The notes beneath the pieces are model-generated. The model was not told where the DNA came from, did not search any database, and saw only the letters and a list, made by a program, of their open reading frames with translations. Made by a program: the position numbers and the translations under genes. This document shows, piece by piece, positions 26,888-36,980 of a DNA stretch of 64,000 nt (the first letter of the stretch is position 1; every line of letters starts with the position of its first letter). Source of the DNA: Armatimonadota bacterium. GTDB taxonomy: Bacteria > Armatimonadota > Zipacnadia > Zipacnadales > JABUFB01. The stretch lies in the NCBI GenBank assembly GCA_013314775.1, contig JABUFB010000010.1, positions 186,001 to 250,000 on the forward strand, written 5' to 3'.

Positions 26888-29800
26888 TCACGGCTCCCGC
26901 ATCACCACGCAGCCCACCCCATGCGGGCCAAGCTGCACCGGGATGTAGGCCTTGCCGTCAGCAAGGCGCACGTCCAGCAGCTCCCCGGTCATCGCGTCGG
27001 AGTACCGGGCGCCTTCCAGATGCGGGACGCTCAATGCCTCGCCACGAAAAGTCCGGTAGCCGGCGTTGAACAGCGTCCAGACCGTCTCCCCGCCGCCGGT
27101 GAAACGGTTCGCATACACTGTCGGGACCAGCGTGGGCACCAGGGGCTCCACATCATCCGCGCAGAACGCCGCGCGGTGCTCGTGCTGGATCGCGAAGGCC
27201 CCGCGCAGGAACTGATGGGCGTCCTCGCAGTAGAAACCCGTAGTCCCGCCGTGGGTCCACAGGCCTTCCCCATTGAAGAACGGCCATTTGAGCAGGTCCC
27301 AGCCGCCTTCGGTGAAGGCGTTGTACGAGACAAGCTGAAACACTTTGAAGTCCGGGAACATGAAACGGAACAGGTCCACCCGGTGAGGCATGAGGTCCGG
27401 GTCAGACCATGTCACCGAGTAGCCCAGCGCACCGTCCTGAAACTGCGAGTTCACGTCGTTGGGCGTCTCTTCGGTGAGTGTCGCGATCTCTTCGGGAACG
27501 CTGGAGCGGATGGCCTTGAGGGTCGCCGCTTCTCCTCGGATCGGCCCCCACGGAACCGGGTGCCCGTGCTCCCGAGACCAGCAAGTCTTCCAGGGGTTCA
27601 GGAACCCGTACTGGTCGATGTACATGCCGTCCGGCTGGAGCTCGCCTGCCACCCGCTCGTAGGTGCTCGCGAGATGATCGCGCCATCCCTTGGCATCGGC
27701 GCACATCATATGCTCGGTGGAGTCGGGTTCCCACAGGAATGGCGAGCCGTCCTTGCGGCGCATGTTGTATTTGGGCACGTTCTCACGGCCCCACTCGCCC
27801 CGGATGTCGCACAGGTAGCCCTCGATATACAGCCCCACGCGGACACCCGCGTCCTGCGCCTGACGGATCGCCTCCCGTATCGCTTCCCGGCCGCCCAGTT
27901 CATCGTAGTGACTGTAGTCGCCCACTCGTCCGTAGACGCGCGACGCTCCGAAGTCGAAGATGTGCAGGTAGTCCAGGCGCCCGAAATAGTCGCGGTACTT
28001 TTCGATCGTTTCCTTCATCTTCCACTCGCCTGTCTGGTTATTGCGCAGGCTACCCCAGGCGAAAGTCTGCTGATAGTAGAAAACCTCCTGGAACCACTGC
28101 TTGCGGGGGACCTGGGGCTTGTACCAGGTCTTCACCCAGTCCCGGTAGATGCCCAGCGCCGCGCGCCAGTCTCCGGAGTGAGCCCGCAGAGCCACGGGGC
28201 ACGTCTCGATGCGCTCCTGCGGCTGGTACTCCCGCTCCCAGAAGTCCAGGCGCCAAGCGATCCCGTTCTGGTCCTTGACCAGGTCCCAGTACCGGTAGTC
28301 ATTGTCGAGATCGTACGTCAGTAGCGCCAGCCCCGCGCCGGCAGCGGGACTGAACGCGTCCGCCACCTGCAACGGGTACTCGCCCCCGTAAGTCTGCCGC
28401 TGGTGGGTAGGCCGGTTGCTGATGATCCCACCCTTGCGCCCCCACAGATACCATGTATCCTTCGCGGACCCGATGCGCAGTCCGTTCACAAGCGGGAAGC
28501 TCACCTTCGGCGTGAACACCTCTTCCGACGCCTGTTCGAGGTCCAGCTCCATGCCGATGTCCGGTCCATCGCCCACGGATATCCGCAGTTCACCCCGCAA
28601 GGCCACGCCGCCCTCGGTCCCATCCACCGGAATGCGCAACACGGTACGTTCCCCATGAGCCTCCACTAACGCTTCGCCCACGGATACCTGCTCTGAGGTT
28701 AGCGTGGTCTCGTCGCGCCCGATGGAAAACAAGGGGCCTGGCTCCACCGTGATCCCGGGCCCCTGCATGAGCGGACTGCTTAGCCCCCGCAACCGCACCC
28801 CGCCTCGAGTCTGCACATCGACCGCAAGCAGGTCGTTGGCAATCAGGAATCCGCCCTCATTGGGGGTGATGCGGCCATCACCGGGAACATCAGCCTGAAC
28901 AGAAACCGGCGGCGGGATGACCTGCACTTCGGGCTCCTGGGTCGCCGCCGGGCCGCCGTTGACCGTGGCCGCCGCCAGCCAGAGTTTCCCGCTCTCCATA
29001 CGGTTGCGCAGGCTCACCCGGGCGATCTTTTCATCGCGCAGACCGGTGAGGCAGTAGACCTCCGGACCATTGCGCAGTTCATAGCGACCCGAAACCAGGC
29101 AGATCGGAAACATCTCATCAACCAATCCGTCCGCGTACTCGACCCGGAATACGAAACGTTCGGGGGCGCTGGTCTGTCGCATGGGAACGGGGTCGCCCAT
29201 GCGGGAGCCGTCGGTTGCCGGAAGTTGGCCGGCGAGGAGCAGGTAGAGCTCTGAGCCGCTCTGCCCCACCTCCAGCTTGGCCATTTCATCAATGTTATCC
29301 GGCGTCATGAGAGCTCTCGGCTCACCTGTGGTGAGGCGAAAGGGCACTCCCCGCACGCAGATCTCGCCCTGGGGGAACCATGAAGACAGGCCCATGGCCC
29401 GCAGCGAATGGCCGAGAAGCGTGGTATCTTCGTCAGGGACCTCGACCGGCCGAACGTTCCCTCGCGCAAGCATGGACCCGCCCCAGCCCTCGGACACGGG
29501 CAACACTTCACTCACCCGAAAACGTGGCCGCCGCGCGCTGAACCGCACCGTGTCGATCCACACATCCCCGCGTTCGCCCTTGCTGCAGACCTGGACCGCC
29601 GCGTGAGTGGCCGTGAAGTCCGCGCTGAAAGGCAACACCAGCACATGCCACTGGCCGTCGGGTTCCACCTGCGGGAGGGAGATGACGCGCTGGCTCTGCT
29701 GGGGCATGCCACCCTCCGCACCCGACAGCCAGAGCAGATAATCGCCCCACGGAGCAGTGCCCTGCGCCCGGTAACGGATCGCCACGAAACGATAGCCACT

Positions 29801-30541
29801 CAGGTCGACGGGTTCGCGCAGGGTGGCCGACCACTTCATGCCCTTGTCGGCGCCTTCAGCGCTCAGATGCAGGACTCCGTTGTCCGATTCCGCCGCGAAA
29901 GCTGCCGCGTCATTCGCCAGCCAGCCCGGCTCCGCGCGCAGGTTTTCGAGATCCTCCCCTGGCCGCAGGACATAATCAGCCAGCGGAGTCGCACTCGCCG
30001 GAATGACCGTCGCATCCGCGGGGGCATCGTCGGTAACATCCAGGTGATCGAAGCTGATCCACGCAGGCTCTTCTCGGCATTGAACTTCGGTCAGTACCGA
30101 CCGCACCCCGCCCTGAGCGCCCCGGGCCGCGAGGTCCACCGCAATGGTATGCCACTGGCCATCGCGGACGAGCTCGGCCACGTTGAGTACTTCCTTGCCG
30201 GAAGCGCTGCCGTCATATACCCAGATCGCATAGCCGCCCGCGAGGTTGAGCGCCCGGTAACGCAGCACCAGGTAGACGCTGGTCTCGGCGGCCACGTCGC
30301 GCAGGGGCAGTTCGAACTTCATGCCCTTTCCAGGCTCCGAGACCCGCAACGTCACCGCGCCGTCTTCAGCGATGACCTGGGGATTTGCCGCCGCATTCCC
30401 AAGGAAGGTGGGGTGGGCGATCCATCCCGGGTCGTTGCTGAAATCCACGGGCAAGCGCACCTGTGCACTGCAGGCGCCGGCTACCAATACGAGAGCGACC
30501 AGCAGAGACCCAACCGGATGGAGTGCAGGATTGGTTGTCAT
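26888..30541 (-). CDS. Exported DUF6259-like TIM-barrel glycosidase with two N-terminal jelly-roll modules
   Basis: A 1217-residue protein with a signal peptide (MTTNPALHPVGSLLVALVLVAGACSA). Two similar beta-sandwich modules follow (about 28-150 and 180-320): each pairs a 'KGMKFELPLRDV' / 'KGMKWSATLREP' strand with 'DGQWHTIAVDL' / 'DGQWHVLVLPF', so they look like internal duplicates of a carbohydrate-binding module. The (beta/alpha)8 part starts near 850 ('LDYLHIFDFGASRVYG'). 'PDGMYIDQYGF' (about 970) and 'TLTEETPND' (about 1020) give candidate catalytic Asp and Glu. This fits DUF6259, predicted glycosidases. It faces the heparinase gene convergently (28 bases) and diverges from the beta-helix operon. 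Substrate unknown. Confidence 0.75.
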   Translation of the reverse strand: MTTNPALHPVGSLLVALVLVAGACSAQVRLPVDFSNDPGWIAHPTFLGNAAANPQVIAEDGAVTLRVSEPGKGMKFELPLRDVAAETSVYLVLRYRALNLAGGYAIWVYDGSASGKEVLNVAELVRDGQWHTIAVDLAARGAQGGVRSVLTEVQCREEPAWISFDHLDVTDDAPADATVIPASATPLADYVLRPGEDLENLRAEPGWLANDAAAFAAESDNGVLHLSAEGADKGMKWSATLREPVDLSGYRFVAIRYRAQGTAPWGDYLLWLSGAEGGMPQQSQRVISLPQVEPDGQWHVLVLPFSADFTATHAAVQVCSKGERGDVWIDTVRFSARRPRFRVSEVLPVSEGWGGSMLARGNVRPVEVPDEDTTLLGHSLRAMGLSSWFPQGEICVRGVPFRLTTGEPRALMTPDNIDEMAKLEVGQSGSELYLLLAGQLPATDGSRMGDPVPMRQTSAPERFVFRVEYADGLVDEMFPICLVSGRYELRNGPEVYCLTGLRDEKIARVSLRNRMESGKLWLAAATVNGGPAATQEPEVQVIPPPVSVQADVPGDGRITPNEGGFLIANDLLAVDVQTRGGVRLRGLSSPLMQGPGITVEPGPLFSIGRDETTLTSEQVSVGEALVEAHGERTVLRIPVDGTEGGVALRGELRISVGDGPDIGMELDLEQASEEVFTPKVSFPLVNGLRIGSAKDTWYLWGRKGGIISNRPTHQRQTYGGEYPLQVADAFSPAAGAGLALLTYDLDNDYRYWDLVKDQNGIAWRLDFWEREYQPQERIETCPVALRAHSGDWRAALGIYRDWVKTWYKPQVPRKQWFQEVFYYQQTFAWGSLRNNQTGEWKMKETIEKYRDYFGRLDYLHIFDFGASRVYGRVGDYSHYDELGGREAIREAIRQAQDAGVRVGLYIEGYLCDIRGEWGRENVPKYNMRRKDGSPFLWEPDSTEHMMCADAKGWRDHLASTYERVAGELQPDGMYIDQYGFLNPWKTCWSREHGHPVPWGPIRGEAATLKAIRSSVPEEIATLTEETPNDVNSQFQDGALGYSVTWSDPDLMPHRVDLFRFMFPDFKVFQLVSYNAFTEGGWDLLKWPFFNGEGLWTHGGTTGFYCEDAHQFLRGAFAIQHEHRAAFCADDVEPLVPTLVPTVYANRFTGGGETVWTLFNAGYRTFRGEALSVPHLEGARYSDAMTGELLDVRLADGKAYIPVQLGPHGVGCVVMREP

Positions 30542-30696
30542 CAGCCTACATTCTCCCTTCCCACGCCATGTCCGCCTGTCAGACTTGAATACTTATGTTC
30601 ATTCCCGGCACAGTAAGCCCCGACCTTCCGAAGGGAGGCATGGCGTTGATGGTGAATAGCCAGGAACCACTGCCTCACTGGAAGGGAGCAGATTGC

Positions 30697-33222
30697 ATGT
30701 CACCCACGGCTCTGTGCCTCGCATTACTGGTGGCCCTCGGGGCGTCGTGCCTCTCCGCCGAGACCGTGCTCTTTGTCTCGCCCCAGGGTGATGATACCTG
30801 GTCTGGACGGCTTCCCGCTGCCGATGAGCAGGGCGCGGACGGGCCTTTCGCCACGGTCGCGAAAGCCCGGGACGCAATCCGCGCGCTAAAAGAACAGGGG
30901 GCGCTCACAGGTCCCGTCACGGTTCAGATCCGCGCGGGGCAGTACTTCCTGGATGAGCCCCTCTCTCTCGGTCCGGAGGATTCCGGGACAGCCGAAGCGC
31001 CCATCACATACATGGCCTACCCGGGGGAAAAGCCGGTGCTGGTGGGTGGGAAACCAATCACGGGGTTTGAAGCCCAGGCTGACGGGGTGCTCGTTGCCGA
31101 CCTGCCGGAAGTGCGGGGTGGGAGCTGGCGTTTCAAGTCCCTGTATGCCGACGGCAGACGAATGATCCCTGCGCGCACCCCCAATTTCGACCCGACCGAT
31201 CCCTACCGCAAGGGGTTCTCATATGTGGCCCTGGACCCTAACGCCTTCGGTTATTCGGTTGGCAATATCCACAATCCGGGCGACTGGATGGAGTATGACA
31301 TCGATGTACCGGCGGATGGAGAGTACACGCTCTGGGTCTACTACGGGGCGCAGAATAAGCCTTTCGGCAACGACAACATGGCCGGGCGAACAGCTGTGAA
31401 GATCGATGATGGTGAGTTCACGCCACTCCTGAACCTGCCGGACACCGGGGGCTGGGCGGTATCAAGCTGGCAACCCACCGCGACGCTGAAGTTAACAGCG
31501 GGGAAGCATGTCTTGCACTGGGAGAATCTCAGGGGCGGCGGGCTGAACCTGGCGACCTTCGCGCTGAGTGACGACCCGGACTGGAAGCCGGTGGACACCA
31601 ACCTCCCCCCGGTGGCCGACGGCAGGCACATGATCCTGATCCAGGCCGCGCGGTTCACGAAGTACAAGGGCATCCAGCTATCCGTGAGCGGCAGCGGGAT
31701 GGGCTCCAAGACCAGCTTCACCTACGCCCCTGGAGACATCAAGCCCGAATGGGCACAGGTACCCGGTGCGGAGGTCCACATCTTCCAGTCCGGCAACTGC
31801 CGGGCGTTCCACGAGGTTCTGAGCATCGAATCCGTGGATGAGGAGAAGCACCTGGTCACGGTGGGCGGCCCGGAAGCATCCTCCTCCCTGGCCACCGGCG
31901 ACCGCTACTTCGTGCAGAATGTCCCGGATGCCCTGGATGCACCGGGCGAGTGGTACCTGGACGCGGAAAAGGGGCAACTCCGATTCATCCCGCCTGCCGG
32001 GTTCGGCGCCCAATCCCTCGTGGTCGCTCCGGTGGCCGGGCGCATCGTGGAACTTGTCGGCGAAGCGGACAAACCCGTCTCTCACGTGCGCTTCCGGGGT
32101 CTCACCTTCACCGGTGGCGAATATGAGCAGAACGACGGCGCCATCGGCTACGGCATGGGCACGAACGGAGTGTTGTTTCTGGGGAATGCCACGGACTGCG
32201 AGGTGTCCGACTGCACCTTCGTGAGCATCGGCAAGCACGCTGTCTGCTGCTCGGGCGGCGGGAGGCATGCCATCACGGGGAACGACATCTCCCGCACCGC
32301 CTACGGCGGCGTGATACTCCTGGACAGCGCCGCAAACCTGGTGGCAGACAACCACATCCATCATACCGGAGAAGTCTACAAGCACCCGGGCGGCATCGCC
32401 ATGCAGGGCGCGAAGGCCAGTGACAACGTGGTGCGCCGAAACGCGATCCACGATACTTCCCGGTACGGGATCAGCTTCAAGTACGCAGGCACGAACAACC
32501 TCGTCGAAGACAATTTCATCCAGAACACCAACCTGGAGACCTACGATACGGGCGGCATCGAGGTGACCCAGGGCGACCGCGAGGGCCGGAGTGGCAGCAC
32601 TATCCGGCGGAACTTCGTGGCCGATACCATCGGCTATTCCTGCCAGCACGACAAGCCCCTTTTCCTGTCCTGGAGCATCTACCTGGACTCCTTTGCCGGC
32701 GGGTACACGGTGCGCGACAACATCTGCCCGCGCAGCAACAACGGCGGCATCATGTTCCAGGGGGGCAAGGACAACATCGTCATCAACAATATTCTTGTCG
32801 ACGGGCGAGTGGGCCAGGGCCACTGGTCCAACTTCGCGGGCAACTCCACCGGCCTGGTATTCGAGCGCAATATCGTGGCCTGGAGCAACCCTGACGCAAT
32901 TCTCTGGGCCCACGGCACACTGGGCCCTGAGGTGATCCGCGCGGACCGCAACCTCTTCTGGTGTCCTGGCATCCCCGAGCCGAAGCTGGGGTACGGTGGC
33001 CGCGAGACCTGGGCTGACTGGCAGGCTCGTGGATATGACCAGAACTCTCTGTTCGCCGACCCGCACTTCGTGGACCCAGCCGAAGACGACTTCACGCTGC
33101 GCGCCGAATCGCCCGCCTGGCAGCTGGGGTTCGAAAAGATCGACACCAGCGGCATCGAAGCCGCAAGAGCCCACTGCAGCTGCAAGATCGAGCCTGCCTC
33201 GATCCTTTTCTTCGCCCAGTAA
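30697..33222 (+). CDS. Exported right-handed beta-helix enzyme with inserted CBM6-like domain
   Basis: An 841-residue protein. The ATG at 30697 has GGGAG about 8 bases upstream and begins a signal peptide (MSPTALCLALLVALGASCLSA). 'LFVSPQGDDTWSGRL' and 'GPFATVAKARDAIRAL' are the usual N-terminal cap of parallel beta-helix glycan enzymes. Residues about 185-300 ('NPGDWMEYDIDVPADGEYTL') form a CBM6/CBM35-type jelly roll set into the cap. The helix itself (about 470-790) has recurring 'NDISRTAYGGVIL', 'NAIHDTSRYGIS', 'NNILVDGRVG' coils. GH141 and several lyase families have this architecture; I cannot choose among them. First gene of a five-gene plus-strand run to 39938. The paralogue directly downstream lacks the CBM insertion. 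Confidence 0.75.
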   Translation: MSPTALCLALLVALGASCLSAETVLFVSPQGDDTWSGRLPAADEQGADGPFATVAKARDAIRALKEQGALTGPVTVQIRAGQYFLDEPLSLGPEDSGTAEAPITYMAYPGEKPVLVGGKPITGFEAQADGVLVADLPEVRGGSWRFKSLYADGRRMIPARTPNFDPTDPYRKGFSYVALDPNAFGYSVGNIHNPGDWMEYDIDVPADGEYTLWVYYGAQNKPFGNDNMAGRTAVKIDDGEFTPLLNLPDTGGWAVSSWQPTATLKLTAGKHVLHWENLRGGGLNLATFALSDDPDWKPVDTNLPPVADGRHMILIQAARFTKYKGIQLSVSGSGMGSKTSFTYAPGDIKPEWAQVPGAEVHIFQSGNCRAFHEVLSIESVDEEKHLVTVGGPEASSSLATGDRYFVQNVPDALDAPGEWYLDAEKGQLRFIPPAGFGAQSLVVAPVAGRIVELVGEADKPVSHVRFRGLTFTGGEYEQNDGAIGYGMGTNGVLFLGNATDCEVSDCTFVSIGKHAVCCSGGGRHAITGNDISRTAYGGVILLDSAANLVADNHIHHTGEVYKHPGGIAMQGAKASDNVVRRNAIHDTSRYGISFKYAGTNNLVEDNFIQNTNLETYDTGGIEVTQGDREGRSGSTIRRNFVADTIGYSCQHDKPLFLSWSIYLDSFAGGYTVRDNICPRSNNGGIMFQGGKDNIVINNILVDGRVGQGHWSNFAGNSTGLVFERNIVAWSNPDAILWAHGTLGPEVIRADRNLFWCPGIPEPKLGYGGRETWADWQARGYDQNSLFADPHFVDPAEDDFTLRAESPAWQLGFEKIDTSGIEAARAHCSCKIEPASILFFAQ

Positions 33223-33257
33223 CGCCAACCTGCCGTTCGCGAGGGGCTGATTGCACA

Positions 33258-35660
33258 GTGACAGGAGCCCGCCACTTCAACACCTTCGCTGCGTGCGCCA
33301 TCCTCGTGGCATTCCTTGTGGGATGCGCGCAGGGCGAGACTGTGATGCACGTCCGCGGTCAGACGCCGAATGCGAAGTTCATGGGACAGGGCACCGAGGA
33401 ATCGCCCTGGCGTTCAATCCACGCTGCAATGGCGGCGGTTCGAGACCTCACCCAAACCGGCCTCACCCAGGACGTGCGGGTCGTACTGCACGGCGGCGTT
33501 TGTCGTATCGGGGCGCCCCTGGAGTTCGGCCCGGAGCATGGAGGGACGGAGCAGTTCTCCGTAACCTGGTGCGCTGCGCCGGGGGAGGATGTGGTCATCA
33601 GCGGCGGCCGCGAGATCACCGGGTGGCAGGCACACGCAGACGGCATCTGGACAGCGACCGTGCCGGGTGTGAGAGAGGGCGACTGGTATCCCTCGTCGCT
33701 CATCATCGACGGGCAGCCTGCAACTCGCGCGCGGACCCCCAATGCGGATGCGCCCCAGCCACTTATCCAGGTTGTGGACGAACGGCTGGACACTGAGCGG
33801 ATGGAGTTCCGCCTGACATTCCCCGCAGGGGTCGTCGAGAACTGGGGCAACCCCACTGACGTGGAGATGGTCTGCCAGGGCAACTGGGCGATCAACCGCA
33901 AGCGCGTGGTGAGCCTCGATCCAGAGAGGAACGCAGCGGTGTTCCAGCCGCCGCATCTTGACCGCTCGAAGCTCCCCTGGAACTGGCCCGGCAAAGGCCG
34001 CTGGTTCTTTCTCGAGAACGCCCGGGAGTTTCTCGACCAGCCCGGGGAGTGGTATCTCGACCGCTCCAGCGGGACCATCAGCTACATGCCGCTCCCGGGG
34101 CAGGACCCTGGCAAGCTGAGCGCTGTTATGCCCCGCTGCGAGGGGCTGGTGGTGGTCAGGGGCACCAACGAGCAGCCGGTGCGCAACCTGCACTTCCAGG
34201 GAATCCAGTTCGAGGATTCCGCCTGGCCACTTCCAGAGGGCGACTACCATGGAGTGCAGGCCTGCCGCTACTCCACCGGCAGCACCGCCAACCGGAAGGT
34301 GGTGCCGGTGGGCATCCGCTGGGAGTGCGCACAGGACTGCAGCCTGACCGAGGGAGCAGTGAGGCATTTCGAGGCGTCCGGCCTGGAGATCGGCCGGCGC
34401 TGCTATGGCGTGCGCATCGTGGGCAATGAAGTCACGGATATCGGCGGCAATGGCATCGAAGTGGGTGCGGCGAATGATGACGCCGAAGCGCCGGCCGGCA
34501 ACATCGTAAGCGACAATCACATCCATCACACAGGCCAGAGATTCTTCGGCGCGGTCGGCATCTGGGTCGGCTTCGCGCGCGAGACCACCGTCTCCCACAA
34601 CCGGGTGCATGACCTTCCGTACAGCGGCATCTCCTGCGGGTGGGTTTGGGCGCCGCAGGCATCCGCGTGCAAGGCCAATCTGATCGAGTACAACCACATT
34701 CACCATGTCATGGGCAAGCTCTGCGACGGTGGCGGCATCTACACCCTGGGCCTGCAGCCCGGCACAGTGATCCGCGGCAATCTCATCCACGATGTCTACC
34801 GCAGCGGCCATGCCCAGGGCGCTCCGAACAACGGAATGTTCATCGACGAGGGCAGCACCGGCTTCCTGTTCGAACGGAATGTGATCTACGCGGTGGGCTC
34901 CGAACCGGTGCGACATAACCAGAACCGGTCCGAAGGACACACGTGGGTGGACAACCAGTTCGGTATCCGGGCCTTCGCCCGGGGACTTGTGGGCGGCGCG
35001 CTTCAGTGCCCGTCGGCGCTGGTGGAGATGCCCCACTCGGAGGCGCTCGAGCCCGAGCAACTCACCCTTGAGGCATGGGTGCGCGTTCCATCGTCCCATC
35101 CGAGCGGTGACACCCGGCGCTGGATTGTCTGTAAGAACGATGATGAGTGGACCCAGGGCAACTATGCGCTGGTTACGAACGTTGGCAAAGTGGGTGCATA
35201 CCTGAACATCGGCGGCGGGCAGGGGAACATGATCCAGCTTTGGAGCGCTGATGGTGCATTGGCGTCCGACGTCTGGCAACACGTGGCGATGACCTACGAC
35301 GGAAAAGACCTCGTCGTATTCGCCAACGGAACCGAGGTCGCCCGCAAGGCCGTGAACCGCAGGCGTGAGCCCGGCAATACCCCCCTCGCAGTGGGTGGCA
35401 GGCAGGACCGTTACAGCTCCTTCGAGGGCCTCATTGATGAGGTGCGGGTGTACAGCCGAGCGCTGCCCCAGGATGAACTCGCTGCCCACGTGGCCCAGGG
35501 CGCGGCCGATCCCCCCGCGGCCTGCGATCCGACGCGGGAGACAGGGCTGATCGCGTACTTCGGGTTCGATGAGGGCGACGACGCCCGGCGTATCATCGAG
35601 GAAGCCCGTGCAGCCACCGGGCCAAGAGAACCACACCGCAGCAGGCTCGGTGTGCAGTAG
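33258..35660 (+). CDS. Right-handed beta-helix enzyme with C-terminal LamG domain, possible lipoprotein
   Basis: An 800-residue protein starting at GTG 33258, with GAGGGG 12 bases upstream. The N-terminus (ACAILVAFLVGCAQG) contains LVGC, a good lipobox, so it may be a lipoprotein anchored by Cys22. A beta-helix cap ('ESPWRSIHAAMAAVRDL') and coils ('NEVTDIGGNGIEVG', 'NRVHDLPYSGISCG', 'NLIHDVYRSGHAQG') make up most of it. About residues 575-740 are a LamG-like lectin domain ('EQLTLEAWVRVPSS', 'WQHVAMTYDGKDLVVFANG', 'FEGLIDEVRVYSRAL'). It is 35 bases behind a beta-helix paralogue and 30 bases before an MFS gene. Likely a surface glycoside hydrolase or lyase; specificity not visible. Confidence 0.75.
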   Translation: MTGARHFNTFAACAILVAFLVGCAQGETVMHVRGQTPNAKFMGQGTEESPWRSIHAAMAAVRDLTQTGLTQDVRVVLHGGVCRIGAPLEFGPEHGGTEQFSVTWCAAPGEDVVISGGREITGWQAHADGIWTATVPGVREGDWYPSSLIIDGQPATRARTPNADAPQPLIQVVDERLDTERMEFRLTFPAGVVENWGNPTDVEMVCQGNWAINRKRVVSLDPERNAAVFQPPHLDRSKLPWNWPGKGRWFFLENAREFLDQPGEWYLDRSSGTISYMPLPGQDPGKLSAVMPRCEGLVVVRGTNEQPVRNLHFQGIQFEDSAWPLPEGDYHGVQACRYSTGSTANRKVVPVGIRWECAQDCSLTEGAVRHFEASGLEIGRRCYGVRIVGNEVTDIGGNGIEVGAANDDAEAPAGNIVSDNHIHHTGQRFFGAVGIWVGFARETTVSHNRVHDLPYSGISCGWVWAPQASACKANLIEYNHIHHVMGKLCDGGGIYTLGLQPGTVIRGNLIHDVYRSGHAQGAPNNGMFIDEGSTGFLFERNVIYAVGSEPVRHNQNRSEGHTWVDNQFGIRAFARGLVGGALQCPSALVEMPHSEALEPEQLTLEAWVRVPSSHPSGDTRRWIVCKNDDEWTQGNYALVTNVGKVGAYLNIGGGQGNMIQLWSADGALASDVWQHVAMTYDGKDLVVFANGTEVARKAVNRRREPGNTPLAVGGRQDRYSSFEGLIDEVRVYSRALPQDELAAHVAQGAADPPAACDPTRETGLIAYFGFDEGDDARRIIEEARAATGPREPHRSRLGVQ

Positions 35661-35690
35661 TCAAATCAGCATGAGAAGAGAAGGCAATTC

Positions 35691-36980
35691 ATGAGAATCA
35701 AGCTCGCATCCCTGCATTACGGCTGGATTATCCTGACGGTAGGCACGCTGGTGGTCTTCGGCGCTCTGGGTCTGGGGCGTCTGGGCTACGGTATGGTTCT
35801 GCCCGCGATGCAGGAGGGCCTGGGGATGGACAACACCCAGGCCGGCGCACTGGCAAGCGCCAATCTCACCGGCTATCTCTGCCTCTCCGCATTGGGCGGC
35901 GCACTGGCCTCGCGTTTCGGGCCGCGGGTGGTTATCACGGTGGGGATGACCCTTGCGGGAGCTTCCATGGTGCTGACCGGCCTTTCCCACGGCATCATCG
36001 ACACCGGCATCTGGCGCACAATCACAGGCGTGGGCAGTGGGGCCAGCAATGTACCGATTATGGGTCTGCTCGCCGCGTGGTTCAGCCTGCGCAGGCGAGG
36101 CGTGGCTTCGGGTATCGCCGTGGCGGGCTCATCCATTGCTCTGATCCTGCTGGGATACGCGGCTCCGTCGGTGCTCTCGGCCTACGGGGATAGTGGCTGG
36201 CGCGTCTGCTGGTTCGCATACGGGGGGATCACTCTGTTCGTAGCGGCCCTTGCCGGACTGCTCCTGCGCAACTGCCCATCCGAGTACAATCTCTGCCCGG
36301 TGGGTGATGTCAACGGAACGCCGCCGGTCCCCGTGAAATCCGAGGGCCTGCGGTGGGGGCTCATCTACCGCTCGCGAGCAGTCTGGCAGATGGGTTTCGT
36401 CTATACTGCCTACGGGTTCGCGTACATCACGTACCTGACTTTCTTCGTGAAAGGCCTCATCGCCGACGGCGGCTACACCCAGGCACAGGCGGGGCACCTG
36501 TTCATGATCATGGGTTGGGTCAGCCTTTCGTGTGGCCTTATCTGGGGCCATGTGTCGGATGTCATCGGCCGCAAGGGCGCGCTGGTGATCGTCTATCTGA
36601 TCCAGGCCGCGGCGTACGGTCTGTATGCATTCGTGCCCACGCCGGCGGGGTTCACACTGTCCGCGCTGCTCTTCGGCCTCACCGCCTTCAGCGTTCCCGC
36701 AATCATTGCCGCTGCCTGCGGCGATATGCTGGGACCGCGACTTGCCCCGGCCGCCCTGGGTTTCGTCACGCTCTTCCTGGGCATCGGGCAGGCGGTCGGA
36801 CCCACGGTCGGCGGCATGATCGGCGACGCCGCGGGTTCTCTGCCGCCGGCGATGATCCCACCGGCAATCGCATCAGCCCTCGGTGCCTTAGGCGCGGGCC
36901 TCATGCCCGCCACCGTCAGTCGCGACAACCCGGCCACACCCAAAGATACGCCTGAGAACGGAAAGGATGGAGTTGCATGA
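35691..36980 (+). CDS. MFS transporter
   Basis: A 429-residue permease with about twelve hydrophobic helices. The ATG at 35691 follows AGAAGG. 'SRFGPRVVITVGMTLAGAS' after helix 2 and 'SDVIGRKGALVIVYLIQAA' after helix 8 are the paired MFS loop motifs, and the helix 1 region ('YGWIILTVGTLVVFGALGLG') resembles the oxalate/monocarboxylate (OFA-like) branch. That suggests an organic-acid or uronate substrate, though sugars are possible. It is the only transporter in the window. Its stop overlaps the start of the iron-sulfur flavoprotein by four bases (ATGA), so the two are translationally coupled. It lies within an operon of beta-helix and DUF4838 genes, so it probably imports their product. Confidence 0.9.
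   Translation: MRIKLASLHYGWIILTVGTLVVFGALGLGRLGYGMVLPAMQEGLGMDNTQAGALASANLTGYLCLSALGGALASRFGPRVVITVGMTLAGASMVLTGLSHGIIDTGIWRTITGVGSGASNVPIMGLLAAWFSLRRRGVASGIAVAGSSIALILLGYAAPSVLSAYGDSGWRVCWFAYGGITLFVAALAGLLLRNCPSEYNLCPVGDVNGTPPVPVKSEGLRWGLIYRSRAVWQMGFVYTAYGFAYITYLTFFVKGLIADGGYTQAQAGHLFMIMGWVSLSCGLIWGHVSDVIGRKGALVIVYLIQAAAYGLYAFVPTPAGFTLSALLFGLTAFSVPAIIAAACGDMLGPRLAPAALGFVTLFLGIGQAVGPTVGGMIGDAAGSLPPAMIPPAIASALGALGAGLMPATVSRDNPATPKDTPENGKDGVA

Noticed and set aside
33414-35636. 740-codon minus-strand open frame
   Set aside because: Antisense to the beta-helix plus LamG gene, whose coils and lectin motifs are unmistakable.
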